DNA of 64,000 nucleotides, taken from contig CADCIB010000001.1 of NCBI GenBank assembly GCA_902801375.1, positions 1 to 64,000 of the forward strand. Direction: 5' to 3'. This document shows, piece by piece, positions 17,050 to 26,276 of this stretch. The translations under genes and the position numbers were made by a program. Positions within the stretch are counted from its first letter, which is position 1, and every line of letters begins with the position of its first letter. This DNA is from an uncultured Prevotellaceae bacterium (GTDB lineage Bacteria; Bacteroidota; Bacteroidia; Bacteroidales; Bacteroidaceae). The notes under the pieces were generated by a model. That model was not told the origin of the DNA. It was given only the letters and a program-made list of their open reading frames with translations, and did no database searches.

Positions 17050-17793
17050 ATGGACAAATACGGACTCATCGGCTATCCCTTAGGGCATTCGTTCTCGGTA
17101 GGATTTTTCAATGAGAAGTTCAGCAACGAGAACATCGATGCCGAGTATATCAACTTCGAAATACCCAACATCGAACAGTTGCCTGAGATCGTGGCGTCGA
17201 ATCCTCAGTTGCGCGGACTCAACGTCACCATCCCCTACAAACAGAAAGTGATTCCCTACCTCGATTCCGTGAGTCCAGAAGCTCGCGCAATCGGTGCCGT
17301 GAACGTCATAAAAGTGATGCATCGAGGCAAAAACACGCTCCTCAAGGGCTATAACAGCGATGTGATTGGCTTTACGCGAAGCATCGAACCGTTACTTTCA
17401 AATTATCACCACAAAGCACTCATCCTCGGCACGGGAGGCTCTTCGAAAGCCATCGACTACGGCCTGCGCTCCCTCGGTCTGGATACGCTCTTCGTCAGTC
17501 GCTACGAACGGCCGGGCACCATCCTTTATGAGCAAGTCACCCCCGACGTAGTCCACGAATACAATGTCATCGTGAATTGTACCCCCGTAGGTATGTTCCC
17601 CAAAACGGCAGAATGCCCCCCATTGCCCTATGAGGCGCTCGATAGCCACAACCTGCTCTACGACCTGCTCTACAACCCCGACGAAACGCTCTTCATGTTC
17701 AAGGGCAGGAAGCAGAAGGCAACCGTGAAAAACGGTCTTGAGATGTTGCTCTTGCAAGCATTCGTAAGCTGGGAGATATGGAACGGCAAATAA
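17050..17793 (+). CDS. aroE: Shikimate dehydrogenase
   Basis: 247 aa, typical of the Bacteroidetes AroE. It reduces 3-dehydroshikimate to shikimate with NADPH. Motifs: GYPLGHSFS (substrate-binding serines) at the N-terminus, GLNVTIPYKQKV with the catalytic lysine, NTD-equivalent GYNSDVIGF, nucleotide loop LGTGGSSKA (about 126-134) and NCTPVGMFP. 32 nt after menG. Confidence 0.95.
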   Translation: MDKYGLIGYPLGHSFSVGFFNEKFSNENIDAEYINFEIPNIEQLPEIVASNPQLRGLNVTIPYKQKVIPYLDSVSPEARAIGAVNVIKVMHRGKNTLLKGYNSDVIGFTRSIEPLLSNYHHKALILGTGGSSKAIDYGLRSLGLDTLFVSRYERPGTILYEQVTPDVVHEYNVIVNCTPVGMFPKTAECPPLPYEALDSHNLLYDLLYNPDETLFMFKGRKQKATVKNGLEMLLLQAFVSWEIWNGK

Positions 17794-17819
17794 ACCAATG
17801 ATTTAATAGTCAAGGAATT

Positions 17820-19061
17820 ATGAAAGGGACAATCGTTTTTCTGGTAGCCATCTTGATGATGGTGGCAGCCGTGTTCTTAGGCGACCTGCTCGCATTGGTG
17901 TTTGGCCCCGACCAGTCGTTCTGGACGGTGTTTCTCTCGATGGCAGGCGTAACGGCAGCTGTTACCATAGCCTGGTTTGGTGCCCACCGCCCTTCGTTGA
18001 AACAAAAGGACGAGGAATACACCGCGGCTTTGGTCCTGAAAAAAGAAATAACCAGCCAACCCAATGCAGACACTTTCACCGAAGAAACCTCAACAGGCAA
18101 TGGAACGAAGACCAACACGAAGAGGAAAACGGGAAATTACGATTTGAAACTTGACAAGGCTGAAGAGGAGAAAAAACCCTCGTTCGTGTTCAACAAAAAA
18201 TGGCTCGGCGTGCTCTTCTGGCTCGGACTTCTGTGCATTTATGGTGCTTGTTCCTATAGTTTCGACCAATATGACACCGAAGAAAGCACCCATCAGACCG
18301 TGTGGAATGCCGAGAACATCCCCCTGCCCCACCTCACCGACGGACGGCTCTACGTCTCCAACCCCGACACGCTCATCGCCCAGGAGTCGGTTGATAGCGT
18401 CAATCTCATCTGCCAACAGCTTGACCAGCGTTTGGGCATCGAGTCGGCCATCATTATCGTGCGCCATGTGGAGAACGAAGATGCGTTCCGGGTGGCGCAG
18501 GGCATTGGCAACAAGTATGGCGTGGGCAAGAAAGAGACCAACCGAGGGCTTGTCGTGGTCGTTGCCTACGACGACCATCGCTACTTCATCGCACCCGGAC
18601 GGGGTCTGGAAGCCGACCTTACCGATGCTGAATGCAACCGTCTGGCCGTGAACTACCTGAAGCCTTACATGCGTGCCAACGATCCTGATAACGCTATGAA
18701 GAAACTCATGAACGCAACGCTCCAACTGCTTGAGGGGAAAGAACTTCCACCCGTTGTTGAAGAACCAGACTATATCGGGTCGACTACTTCTGATCCACTC
18801 GATAGCGTCATGACGGCACTGATGTTCCTGCTGGGTGGGTGGTTCTTTGTTTTCTATCTGCTGAACAACCATTTCAAATGGCTCAACCTCAATAGCGGCT
18901 CAGGCTATACAGGCTATGGCCGTGACCGTTCGCGATCGGGATCCACATGGGGATCGTCGTGGGGTGGCGGTTTCGGCCGAGGCGGTGGATTCGGAGGTGG
19001 ATTCGGAGGCGGCTATGGCGGTGGCTCATTCGGAGGCGGAGGAGCCGGTGGCGGATGGTAA
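17820..19061 (+). CDS. TPM-domain membrane protein (first of two)
   Basis: 413 aa. Two N-terminal membrane segments (about 3-24 and 33-52), a charged linker, a third (about 125-145), then a TPM domain (about 150-300; YVSNPDTLI, IIIVRHVENEDAF, NKYGVGKKETNRGLVVVVA, GRGLEADLTD), another membrane segment near 325-345, and a Gly/Phe/Ser-rich tail ending GGGGAGGGW. TPM domains are extracytoplasmic, proposed in acid phosphatase and photosystem II repair roles. It starts 26 nt after aroE. LemA and a second TPM protein follow. Confidence 0.85.
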   Translation: MKGTIVFLVAILMMVAAVFLGDLLALVFGPDQSFWTVFLSMAGVTAAVTIAWFGAHRPSLKQKDEEYTAALVLKKEITSQPNADTFTEETSTGNGTKTNTKRKTGNYDLKLDKAEEEKKPSFVFNKKWLGVLFWLGLLCIYGACSYSFDQYDTEESTHQTVWNAENIPLPHLTDGRLYVSNPDTLIAQESVDSVNLICQQLDQRLGIESAIIIVRHVENEDAFRVAQGIGNKYGVGKKETNRGLVVVVAYDDHRYFIAPGRGLEADLTDAECNRLAVNYLKPYMRANDPDNAMKKLMNATLQLLEGKELPPVVEEPDYIGSTTSDPLDSVMTALMFLLGGWFFVFYLLNNHFKWLNLNSGSGYTGYGRDRSRSGSTWGSSWGGGFGRGGGFGGGFGGGYGGGSFGGGGAGGGW

Positions 19062-19107
19062 TCAGCTCCCCTCGCTTTCAAAAAAAGTCATGATATGAAG
19101 CTGAAAA

Positions 19108-19139
19108 TTTGGTCATTTCATTTATTTATTTTATCTTTG
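19108..19139 (+). promoter_or_regulatory. Promoter of lemA
   Basis: TTTG (19108-19111), 20 bp, TATCTTTG (19132-19139); good consensus fit, so lemA has its own start although it sits inside a gene run. Confidence 0.8.
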
Positions 19140-19175
19140 CACCAGAAAAGTATTAACCATTAAAATAGCAACGAA

Positions 19176-19766
19176 ATGAAGAATTTAGGAAAAGGAACAA
19201 TCGGACTGATTGCCGTCGTGGCAGTCGTCGTACTATGGGCCATCAGCGCCTACAATGGAATGGTACAGGAACAGGAGAAGGCCACTACGGCCTTTGCCAA
19301 CGTGCAGTCGGCCTATCAGCGCCGCGCTGACCTCATCCCCAACCTCGTGGAGGTGGTAAAGGGCTATGCCAAGCACGAGGAGGAAACCTTCAAGGGTGTA
19401 GTAGAAGCACGCGCCAAAGCTACGCAGGTGACCATCGACCCCAGCAACGTGACTCCCGAACAGCTGAAGGAGTTCCAGGCAGCCCAGGGTGAGCTGTCGT
19501 CGGCATTGAGCCGTCTTCTTGCCGTCCAGGAGAACTATCCCGAGTTGAAGGCCAACGAGAACTTCAAGGATCTGCAAGTGCAGCTCGAGGGCACGGAAAA
19601 CCGCATCAACGAGGCACGCAACAAGTACAACGAAGTGGTTCAGGTGTACAACATCTATGTACGCAAGTTCCCGAAGTCGCTGCTCGCTGGTATCTTCGGC
19701 TTCCCCAAGATGGACAAGTTCGAAGCCGACGCTGGTGCTCAGAATGCCCCCAAGGTGTCGTTCTAA
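19176..19766 (+). CDS. lemA: LemA family protein
   Basis: 196 aa. A single N-terminal membrane helix (about 7-26) followed by a helical domain, as in LemA proteins. Signature QRRADLIPNLVEVVKGYAKHE (split here as QRRADLIPNLVEVV and KGYAKHE) at about 49-70, then ENYPELKANENF and YNEVVQVYNIYVRKFP. LemA proteins are membrane-anchored with a helical domain resembling a long bundle; molecular role unknown. Here it lies between two TPM-domain proteins, a combination also common elsewhere, which suggests a joint envelope function. Confidence 0.93.
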   Translation: MKNLGKGTIGLIAVVAVVVLWAISAYNGMVQEQEKATTAFANVQSAYQRRADLIPNLVEVVKGYAKHEEETFKGVVEARAKATQVTIDPSNVTPEQLKEFQAAQGELSSALSRLLAVQENYPELKANENFKDLQVQLEGTENRINEARNKYNEVVQVYNIYVRKFPKSLLAGIFGFPKMDKFEADAGAQNAPKVSF

Positions 19767-19784
19767 GTGCCGTCTATAGTTACG

Positions 19785-19821
19785 TCATGCGGCATCTGAC
19801 GTTTCCGAAGATGCCGCATGA
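19785..19821 (+). terminator. Intergenic hairpin after lemA
   Basis: 13-bp perfect arms TCATGCGGCATCT (19785-19797) and AGATGCCGCATGA (19809-19821), 11-nt loop, no T run. It may attenuate transcription into the next gene or stabilise the lemA mRNA. Confidence 0.55.
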
Positions 19822-19870
19822 TGTAGCAGAAGAAGGTGTTCAAAGTGTATTCATCTAATCGGAACAAAGA

Positions 19871-21097
19871 ATGAAAAGCAGTAGATTCCTCATCGGGCTT
19901 ATTGCCGTCGTCGCCTCCTTCGTGGTGGGCAGGATAGCTGGTTCGGACGACCTCTCCACAATCATGTTTTTGTGTGTGGGAGGCGTGTGGCTCTTCGTGA
20001 CGCTCAGTTCACTAAGCAAGAAAAACGAACTTGCCCTAGTGACCGAGAAACGTCAGCAGTTGGACGCCATTTCGGAGAAATACAACCTCCAGGTGAAGCA
20101 GTTGGCCGACAAAGGTAACACTCCCGACTTCGAACAGGCATATGAGCGTCTGCACACGGCTTTCGATCAGGAGACGGGAAGTGTCCTCGACAACGATGCC
20201 GTGAAGACCCTCCGCTCGTGGCGTAGCCGATACCTGATGGTGCCCCTGCTTGCCCTTTGTGCCCTGCTCTTCAATTGGGGCGGCCAGGGTCGTGAGGCAC
20301 AGATTGAAGCCGAGAAATTTGCCGCTTTGACCGCCACTGACGAATGGGCGGCTGAAACCATCCCCATGCCTTTCTTGGAAGATAGCATGCGCTACGTGTC
20401 GAACCCCGACAAGACGGTAAGCCCCGAGACCGAGAACAAGCTCAACGAGATGCTCTTCCAACTTGACCAAGGGCAAGATGTCCAGTCGGCCATGATCATC
20501 GTCAACCATGTGCGCAACGCCGATATCGACGGTTTCGCACAAGCCGTGGGCAACCAGTATGGTGTGGGGCGCAACGACCGTGGATTGCTCCTCGTACTGG
20601 CCTATGGCGACAGGCTTTTCCGCATACACACCGGGCGTGCCCTTGGGGCTGACCTCACCGACGTGGAGTGCGGACGATTGGAGAAAGAATACTTTGTGCC
20701 CGCCATGAAACGGCAAATGCCCGACTCAGCCATGCTTGCCATCACCGAAGCCATCAAGTGCTACTTGGCCAAGAAAGAGATGCCGCAGGCTGCTTTCCTC
20801 ACCGCCGACGACAATGCGACGCCGCCCATCGGCACCAGCTTCGTTCACTATCTGCTCCTGTTCGTGGCGTGGTTCGTAAGCCTTATTTTCATGAATAAAC
20901 GCATGAAATGGGGTAACCTGGGCAAGCAGGCTTTCATGGAGAACCCATTTATAGAAACCGCCGCTTTAGCAGCTGCTTCAACCGATAGCCATACCGACCG
21001 ACGCGAACGCAAGGAAGAAACCCCGCAAGAAGAGAAACGCGGAGGAACCTATGGAGGCGGAAAATTCGACGGTGGCGGTGCCACCACCAGTTGGTAG
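19871..21097 (+). CDS. TPM-domain membrane protein (second of two)
   Basis: 408 aa, paralogue of 17820-19061. Two N-terminal membrane segments (about 7-25, 30-45), a coiled linker (about 50-115), a third helix (about 122-138), the TPM domain (about 160-300; YVSNPDKTVSPE, MIIVNHVRNADI, QYGVGRNDRGLLLVLAYG, GRALGADLTD), a helix near 320-340, and a tail ending GGGKFDGGGATTSW. The tail keeps the GGGxFxGGGAxxxW ending of the first copy although most of the Gly-rich part is lost. Confidence 0.85.
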   Translation: MKSSRFLIGLIAVVASFVVGRIAGSDDLSTIMFLCVGGVWLFVTLSSLSKKNELALVTEKRQQLDAISEKYNLQVKQLADKGNTPDFEQAYERLHTAFDQETGSVLDNDAVKTLRSWRSRYLMVPLLALCALLFNWGGQGREAQIEAEKFAALTATDEWAAETIPMPFLEDSMRYVSNPDKTVSPETENKLNEMLFQLDQGQDVQSAMIIVNHVRNADIDGFAQAVGNQYGVGRNDRGLLLVLAYGDRLFRIHTGRALGADLTDVECGRLEKEYFVPAMKRQMPDSAMLAITEAIKCYLAKKEMPQAAFLTADDNATPPIGTSFVHYLLLFVAWFVSLIFMNKRMKWGNLGKQAFMENPFIETAALAAASTDSHTDRRERKEETPQEEKRGGTYGGGKFDGGGATTSW

Positions 21098-21124
21098 GCA
21101 GCAACCCTATAAAACCTAATAAGA

Positions 21125-22315
21125 ATGGACAATCGTTATATGATGCGCGGTGTTTCGGCCGCAAAAGAAGATGTACACAATGCCATCAAAAACATAGACA
21201 AAGGCCTCTTCCCCCAGGCATTCTGTAAGATAATCCCAGACATCCTCGGCGGCGACCCTGAGTATTGCAACATCATGCATGCCGACGGGGCAGGCACTAA
21301 GTCGAGCCTCGCCTATATGTATTGGCGCGAGACGGGCGACCTGAGTGTGTGGAAGGGCATTGCCCAAGATGCCATCGTCATGAATACCGACGACCTGCTT
21401 TGTGTGGGCGCTACGGATAACATCCTCGTCTCATCGACCATCGGGCGCAACAAGATTCTCATTCCTGGTGAAGTCATCTCTGCCATCATCAACGGCACCG
21501 ACGAGCTCCTCGCTGAGCTACGCGACATGGGCATCGGCATCTGGCCCACGGGAGGCGAGACGGCCGATGTGGGCGACCTCGTCAGGACCATCATCGTCGA
21601 TTCCACCGTCACTTGCCGCATGCGCCGAAGCGATGTCATCGACAATGCCAACATCCGGCCGGGCGACGTCATCGTGGGGCTTTCCTCCACCGGACAAGCC
21701 ACCTATGAGAAACGTTACAACGGAGGTATGGGCAGCAACGGACTGACTTCCGCCCGCCACGATGTGTTCGCCAAATATCTGGCCGAACGCTATCCCGAGA
21801 GCTACGACCACGCCGTGCCTGAGGAACTGGTCTATAGCGGAAGCCATCAGCTCAAGGAAAAGGTTGAGTACGTTGCTGTAGAACAGCAACCTACAGAACC
21901 CCTGACCGTCGGTCAGCTGGTGCTCTCCCCCACCCGCACCTATGCTCCCGTCATCAAGCGACTCCTTGACGAATTAAAGCCAGAGATTCACGGCATGGTG
22001 CATTGTACGGGCGGTGCCCAGACAAAGGTGCTCCATTTCGTGGGCGACAACTGCCGCGTGGTGAAAGACAACATGTTCCCCGTGCCCCCGCTCTTCCAAA
22101 TCATCCACGATAGTTCGAACACCGATTGGCGCGAGATGTATCAGGTGTTCAACATGGGTCACCGCTTGGAAATCTATGTACGTCCCGAAGTGGCCGAGAA
22201 GGTCATTGCCATCGCCAAGTCGTTCAACATCGACGCCCAAGTGGTAGGCCACATCGAAGAGGGCAAGAAGAGCCTAACTATCAAGAGTGAATTCGGTGTT
22301 TTTGAGTATGAATAA
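21125..22315 (+). CDS. purM: Phosphoribosylformylglycinamidine cyclo-ligase (AIR synthase)
   Basis: 396 aa. PurM/AIR synthase-type protein of the form found in Bacteroidetes. It closes the imidazole ring of AIR using ATP. Visible: HADGAGTKSSLAY (ATP-binding loop), DAIVMNTDDLLCVGA, PTGGETADVGD and GDVIVGLSSTGQATYE, with HCTGGAQTK near the C-terminus. It heads the run purM-prfA-pyrF-HD-lpxD-lpxC/fabZ. Its stop overlaps the next small gene by 8 nt. Confidence 0.88.
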   Translation: MDNRYMMRGVSAAKEDVHNAIKNIDKGLFPQAFCKIIPDILGGDPEYCNIMHADGAGTKSSLAYMYWRETGDLSVWKGIAQDAIVMNTDDLLCVGATDNILVSSTIGRNKILIPGEVISAIINGTDELLAELRDMGIGIWPTGGETADVGDLVRTIIVDSTVTCRMRRSDVIDNANIRPGDVIVGLSSTGQATYEKRYNGGMGSNGLTSARHDVFAKYLAERYPESYDHAVPEELVYSGSHQLKEKVEYVAVEQQPTEPLTVGQLVLSPTRTYAPVIKRLLDELKPEIHGMVHCTGGAQTKVLHFVGDNCRVVKDNMFPVPPLFQIIHDSSNTDWREMYQVFNMGHRLEIYVRPEVAEKVIAIAKSFNIDAQVVGHIEEGKKSLTIKSEFGVFEYE

Positions 22316-22649
22316 TGTAAACAAGATGATTGACACGATCATATACAACCGAGACTCCGTTTGTCAAGGCGACGACTACGTGAATCGTACGCTCGAAATA
22401 TCACTACCTGACGATAGCGTGCTTGAAGATTTGGTAAAAAGAATCCTAAGTACAAGAATAGGCAATTATAGCGGTATTGCATATACTGGCGGTCGGACCC
22501 GTTGGGCCTTGGAGTCGAATATTGGTATCATTGCCTACGTATGCGATGATGGAATCAGAAATGAATATCCCAAATGGGACAAGCATACACCTCTCAAGAG
22601 TCTGGGTATCACGAACGTGTATGGCAGAAGTAGTGGCCTTTGGGAATGA
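22308..22649 (+). CDS. Hypothetical protein overlapping purM
   Basis: 113 aa from the ATG at 22308, which overlaps the purM stop; an ATG at 22326 is an alternative. No signal peptide or membrane segment. Compact and mixed in composition, ending SSGLWE, with YTGGRTRWALESNIGI in the middle. Not recognised. The base composition is more AT-rich than that of purM and prfA on either side, which hints at a late insertion. It does not occur at this place in the gene order I know from Bacteroides. Confidence 0.6.
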   Translation: MNNVNKMIDTIIYNRDSVCQGDDYVNRTLEISLPDDSVLEDLVKRILSTRIGNYSGIAYTGGRTRWALESNIGIIAYVCDDGIRNEYPKWDKHTPLKSLGITNVYGRSSGLWE

Positions 22650-22669
22650 ACAATCAATAAATAATAGAT

Positions 22670-23779
22670 ATGGATAACAATAGTATATTACAAAAACTCG
22701 AAGGCCTGGAGGCCCGCTTTGAGGAAATCTCAACCCTCATTACCGACCCGAATGTGATAGGCGATCAGCAGCGCTTCGTGAAACTGACCAAAGAGTACAA
22801 GGACCTGAGCGACATCATGGATGCCCGCAAACGCTACATTGCCTGCCTCAACGGAATAGCAGAGGCGAAGGATATCCTGGCCAACGAAAGCGACCCCGAC
22901 ATGAAGGAGATGGCGCGCGAGGAGTTGCAAATGAACGAAGAACTTCAACCCCGTCTGGAAGAGGAAATCAAGCTGGCCCTCGTGCCGAAAGACCCTGAGG
23001 ACGCGAAAAACGTACAGATGGAGATTCGTGCTGGCACGGGCGGCGACGAAGCCTGTCTCTTTGCCGGCGACCTTTTCCAGATGTACAAGAAATTTTGCGA
23101 CTCGAAGGGTTGGAACCTCAGCATCACCAGCGTTTCGGAAGGAGCCGTGGGCGGTTTCAAGGAAATTGACTTTGCCGTAAGCGGTGTCGATGTCTATGGC
23201 ACGCTGAAATATGAGTCGGGCGTTCACCGCGTACAGCGCGTGCCAGCCACAGAGACGCAAGGACGCATGCACACGAGTGCCGCCACGGTGGCCGTATTGC
23301 CCGAAGCCGACAAGTTTGAGGTACATATCAACGAAGGTGAAATCAAGTGGGACACCTTCCGCTCCAGCGGTGCCGGAGGTCAGAACGTGAACAAGGTGGA
23401 ATCGGGAGTACGCTTACGCTATATGTGGAAGAACCCGAATACGGGTGAGACCGAAGAAATCCTCATCGAGTGTACCGAGACGCGCGACCAGCCGAAGAAT
23501 AAAGAGCGTGCCCTATCTCGACTGTATACCTTTATCTACGACAAAGAGCACCAGAAGTACATGGACGACATTGCCTCGCGCCGAAAGACTCTCGTCTCCA
23601 CCGGCGACCGTTCGGCTAAGATTCGTACCTACAACTTCCCGCAAGGACGTGTCACCGACCACCGCATCGGCTATACCACTCACGACCTTCAGGGCTTCCT
23701 CGGCGGCAATATCCAAGACATGATTGATGCCCTCACTGTGGCCGAGAATGCTGAACGCATGAAAGAATCGGAACTCTAA
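22670..23779 (+). CDS. prfA: Peptide chain release factor 1
   Basis: 369 aa, standard RF1 length. It reads UAA and UAG and triggers peptide release. The GGQ motif is in SSGAGGQNVNKVES (GGQ at about 236-238) and the stop-codon tripeptide PAT is at about 192-194, which is the RF1 form (RF2 has SPF). RF2 normally has a programmed frameshift; none is present here. 20 nt after the hypothetical gene. Confidence 0.97.
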   Translation: MDNNSILQKLEGLEARFEEISTLITDPNVIGDQQRFVKLTKEYKDLSDIMDARKRYIACLNGIAEAKDILANESDPDMKEMAREELQMNEELQPRLEEEIKLALVPKDPEDAKNVQMEIRAGTGGDEACLFAGDLFQMYKKFCDSKGWNLSITSVSEGAVGGFKEIDFAVSGVDVYGTLKYESGVHRVQRVPATETQGRMHTSAATVAVLPEADKFEVHINEGEIKWDTFRSSGAGGQNVNKVESGVRLRYMWKNPNTGETEEILIECTETRDQPKNKERALSRLYTFIYDKEHQKYMDDIASRRKTLVSTGDRSAKIRTYNFPQGRVTDHRIGYTTHDLQGFLGGNIQDMIDALTVAENAERMKESEL

Positions 23780-23799
23780 CACTAAAAGACAATAGGACT

Positions 23800-24018
23800 A
23801 TGGATTGGAAAAAGTTTTGGGCACTGATGCGTCAAGAGAGGAAAAAAGAGCAAAAATGGTCTTTCACGTGGCCACAGTATTTCTCTGCATGTGGTATTCT
23901 CCCATGTTGCATATTTGCCAAAGAGATTGGTAGTTTTTGGGCTTGTGCAGGACTTTTCATAATCTGGTGTTTTATTGTCTATTTCGTATATCTCATGTAT
24001 TTATACAATAAGAAATAA
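23800..24018 (+). CDS. Small inner-membrane protein
   Basis: 72 aa. A basic N-terminal 20 residues ([17 protein letters not shown]) then two hydrophobic helices (about 25-42 and 46-68) rich in Trp, Cys and Phe, ending YNKK. Not recognised. It lies 20 nt after prfA and 2 nt before pyrF, so it is translated with them. AT-rich compared with both. Confidence 0.55.
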   Translation: MDWKKFWALMRQERKKEQKWSFTWPQYFSACGILPCCIFAKEIGSFWACAGLFIIWCFIVYFVYLMYLYNKK

Positions 24019-24020
24019 TT

Positions 24021-24851
24021 ATGAACAGACAACAACTGATACAACAAATCAAGGAGAAACAATCCTTTCTCTGCGTAGGTCTTGATACCGACCCGAAGAA
24101 GATGCCTGGCCACATCTTCGACCTGCACGACCCCATATTGGAGTTCAACAAGGCTATCATCGATGCCACAGCACCCTATTGTGTGGCCTACAAACCCAAC
24201 CTCGCTTTCTACGAGGCCTATGGCATACACGGCATGACGGCCTTCAAGAAAACGGTGCGCTATCTGAAAGAGAACTATCCCGACCACTTCATCATTGCCG
24301 ACGCCAAGCGCGGTGACATCGGTAACACATCGAAGATGTATGCTCGCACGTTCTTCGAAGAGTACAACGTGGAAGCACTAACTGTAGCACCCTATATGGG
24401 TGAGGATTCCGTGACACCCTTCCTCGAGTATGAAGGCAAATGGGTGGTTTTGCTTGCGCTGACCAGCAACAAAGGTTCGCTCGACTTCCAGCTGACAGAG
24501 GATGCCCGCGGCGAGCGCCTGTTTGAAAAGGTGATCAAGACCTCTCAGAATTGGGGCACGACGGAGAACATGATGTATGTTGTGGGCGCTACGCAAGGCC
24601 GCATGTTCGAGGACATCCGCCGCGTGGCTCCTGAGCATTTCCTGCTCGTTCCCGGTGTGGGGGCGCAAGGTGGAAGTCTCGAGGAGGTGTGCAAGTATGG
24701 AATGATTAAGGATTGCGGTCTGCTGGTCAATTCCTCACGTGGCATCATCTATGCTTCCAACGGTGAGGACTTCGCCGAAGTGGCAGGCAACAAAGCGCGT
24801 GAGCTTCAGCAACAGATGGCCGAAGAACTGAAGAAAGCTGGCGTGATTTGA
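24021..24851 (+). CDS. pyrF: Orotidine 5'-phosphate decarboxylase (type 2)
   Basis: 276 aa, the longer type 2 form. It makes UMP from OMP. Motifs: [14 protein letters not shown] at the N-terminus, [13 protein letters not shown], catalytic [15 protein letters not shown] (about 94-108), [11 protein letters not shown] and VPGVGAQGG. Follows the small membrane gene by 2 nt. Confidence 0.96.
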   Translation: MNRQQLIQQIKEKQSFLCVGLDTDPKKMPGHIFDLHDPILEFNKAIIDATAPYCVAYKPNLAFYEAYGIHGMTAFKKTVRYLKENYPDHFIIADAKRGDIGNTSKMYARTFFEEYNVEALTVAPYMGEDSVTPFLEYEGKWVVLLALTSNKGSLDFQLTEDARGERLFEKVIKTSQNWGTTENMMYVVGATQGRMFEDIRRVAPEHFLLVPGVGAQGGSLEEVCKYGMIKDCGLLVNSSRGIIYASNGEDFAEVAGNKARELQQQMAEELKKAGVI

Positions 24852-24891
24852 CGGAATACGCGAGTCGTGAAATCGTATAAAAACATTAGCG

Positions 24892-26112
24892 TTGAACCAT
24901 AACACCATCATCAACGACCCGGTATTCGGATTCATCAAGATACCCCGGGGCATACTCTACCAGATAGTCAGCCATCCGCTGATGCAACGCCTCAATCGTA
25001 TCAACCAGATAGGCCTTGCGTCTGTGGTCTATCCTGGGGCGCGCCATACGCGCTTCCAGCATTCCCTGGGGGCTTTCCACCTGATGAGCGAGGCCATTCT
25101 CTCGCTTCAGCAGAAAGGCATCTTCATTTTCGACTCGGAGGCAGAAGCCGTTCAAGCAGCCATCCTGATGCACGACATCGGGCACGGTCCTTTCTCGCAT
25201 GTGCTTGAAAACACCCTCATCAGTGGCATCACCCACGAGGAGATTTCCCTGATGATGATGGAGCAAATCAACCGTGAGATGAACGGAGAATTGGCGTTGG
25301 CCTTGATGATTTTCAAGAACGAGTACAACAAGAAGTTCCTCCACCAACTCATCTCCAGTCAGTTGGATATGGACCGTCTTGACTATCTTCGTCGCGATGC
25401 TTTCTTCACGGGAGTCAACGAGGGCAACATCGGCTCGGCTCGTATCATCAAGATGCTCGATGTGGTGGACGACCGCTTGGTGGTCAACGCCAAGGGTATC
25501 TATTCCATCGAGAATTACCTTACCTCGCGCCGACTCATGTACTGGCAGGTGTATCTTCACAAGACCGCCGTGGCTTGCGAACGGGTGCTCATCAATGCCC
25601 TCCTTCGCGCCAAACATCTGGCCGATGATGGTAAAGAGCTGTTTTGTTCGCCCGCTCTCCGCTACTACCTCTACAATCATGTGGATGCCAAACGCTTCAA
25701 TGCTGATCCTGAGGCTATGCGCCACTATAGTCGGTTGGACGACAACGACATCTGGAGTGCGATGAAAGTGTGGATGGATAGCGACGACCGCATCCTCTCC
25801 ATGCTGGCCACCGACCTCATCAACCGAAACATTTTCCGTGTGGAAGTGTCTGACGAGCCCATTCCTGAAGAACGAATTGATGCACTCAAAGCAGAAATTA
25901 TCGCCAAGACAGGCATCGATGCGGCTGATGTTGGCTACTTGATGAGCGTGAATGAAATACAAAAAGACATGTACGACGTCAACGACGACCACATTGATAT
26001 TCTTTACAACGATGGTTGCGTACGCGACATTGCCGAAGCCTCTGAAATTCTCAACGTCAGCATGCTCTCTAAGAAAGTCAGGAAGTATTATCTCTGCTAT
26101 CATCGTTTTTGA
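24892..26112 (+). CDS. HD-superfamily phosphohydrolase
   Basis: 406 aa from a TTG codon at 24892. The start is kept because family conservation begins at once: NDPVFGFIKIP matches the N-terminus common in this family. Metal-binding HD motif HDIGHGPFSH (about 94-103), first histidine in ARHTRFQHSLGAFHL, and a later SSQLDMDRLDYLRRD block. These proteins resemble dGTPase and SAMHD1-type enzymes; the substrate is unknown. It is the usual neighbour between pyrF and lpxD in Bacteroidales. Confidence 0.85.
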   Translation: MNHNTIINDPVFGFIKIPRGILYQIVSHPLMQRLNRINQIGLASVVYPGARHTRFQHSLGAFHLMSEAILSLQQKGIFIFDSEAEAVQAAILMHDIGHGPFSHVLENTLISGITHEEISLMMMEQINREMNGELALALMIFKNEYNKKFLHQLISSQLDMDRLDYLRRDAFFTGVNEGNIGSARIIKMLDVVDDRLVVNAKGIYSIENYLTSRRLMYWQVYLHKTAVACERVLINALLRAKHLADDGKELFCSPALRYYLYNHVDAKRFNADPEAMRHYSRLDDNDIWSAMKVWMDSDDRILSMLATDLINRNIFRVEVSDEPIPEERIDALKAEIIAKTGIDAADVGYLMSVNEIQKDMYDVNDDHIDILYNDGCVRDIAEASEILNVSMLSKKVRKYYLCYHRF

Positions 26113-26156
26113 ACTCCTACAAATTATAGGTGTCAAAGCTAAAAAAGAAGAAATTA

Positions 26157-26188
26157 TTTGGACATTCGTTCGATTTTTAGTACCTTTG
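26157..26188 (+). promoter_or_regulatory. Promoter of lpxD-lpxC/fabZ
   Basis: TTTG (26157-26160), 20 bp, TACCTTTG (26181-26188): exact consensus fit. Confidence 0.85.
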
Positions 26189-26276
26189 CACCGAAAAATC
26201 GCGAAGGCAGAGCTTCTTTATGGATAATAACGCCCTGCTTTTGCCAATTATTGATGATATAAGTACAAAAGAATTT

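Noticed and set aside
24886-26136. Minus-strand frame of 416 codons over the HD hydrolase
   Set aside because: Exact antisense of a gene with a clear HD motif; long antisense frames arise from its codon use.
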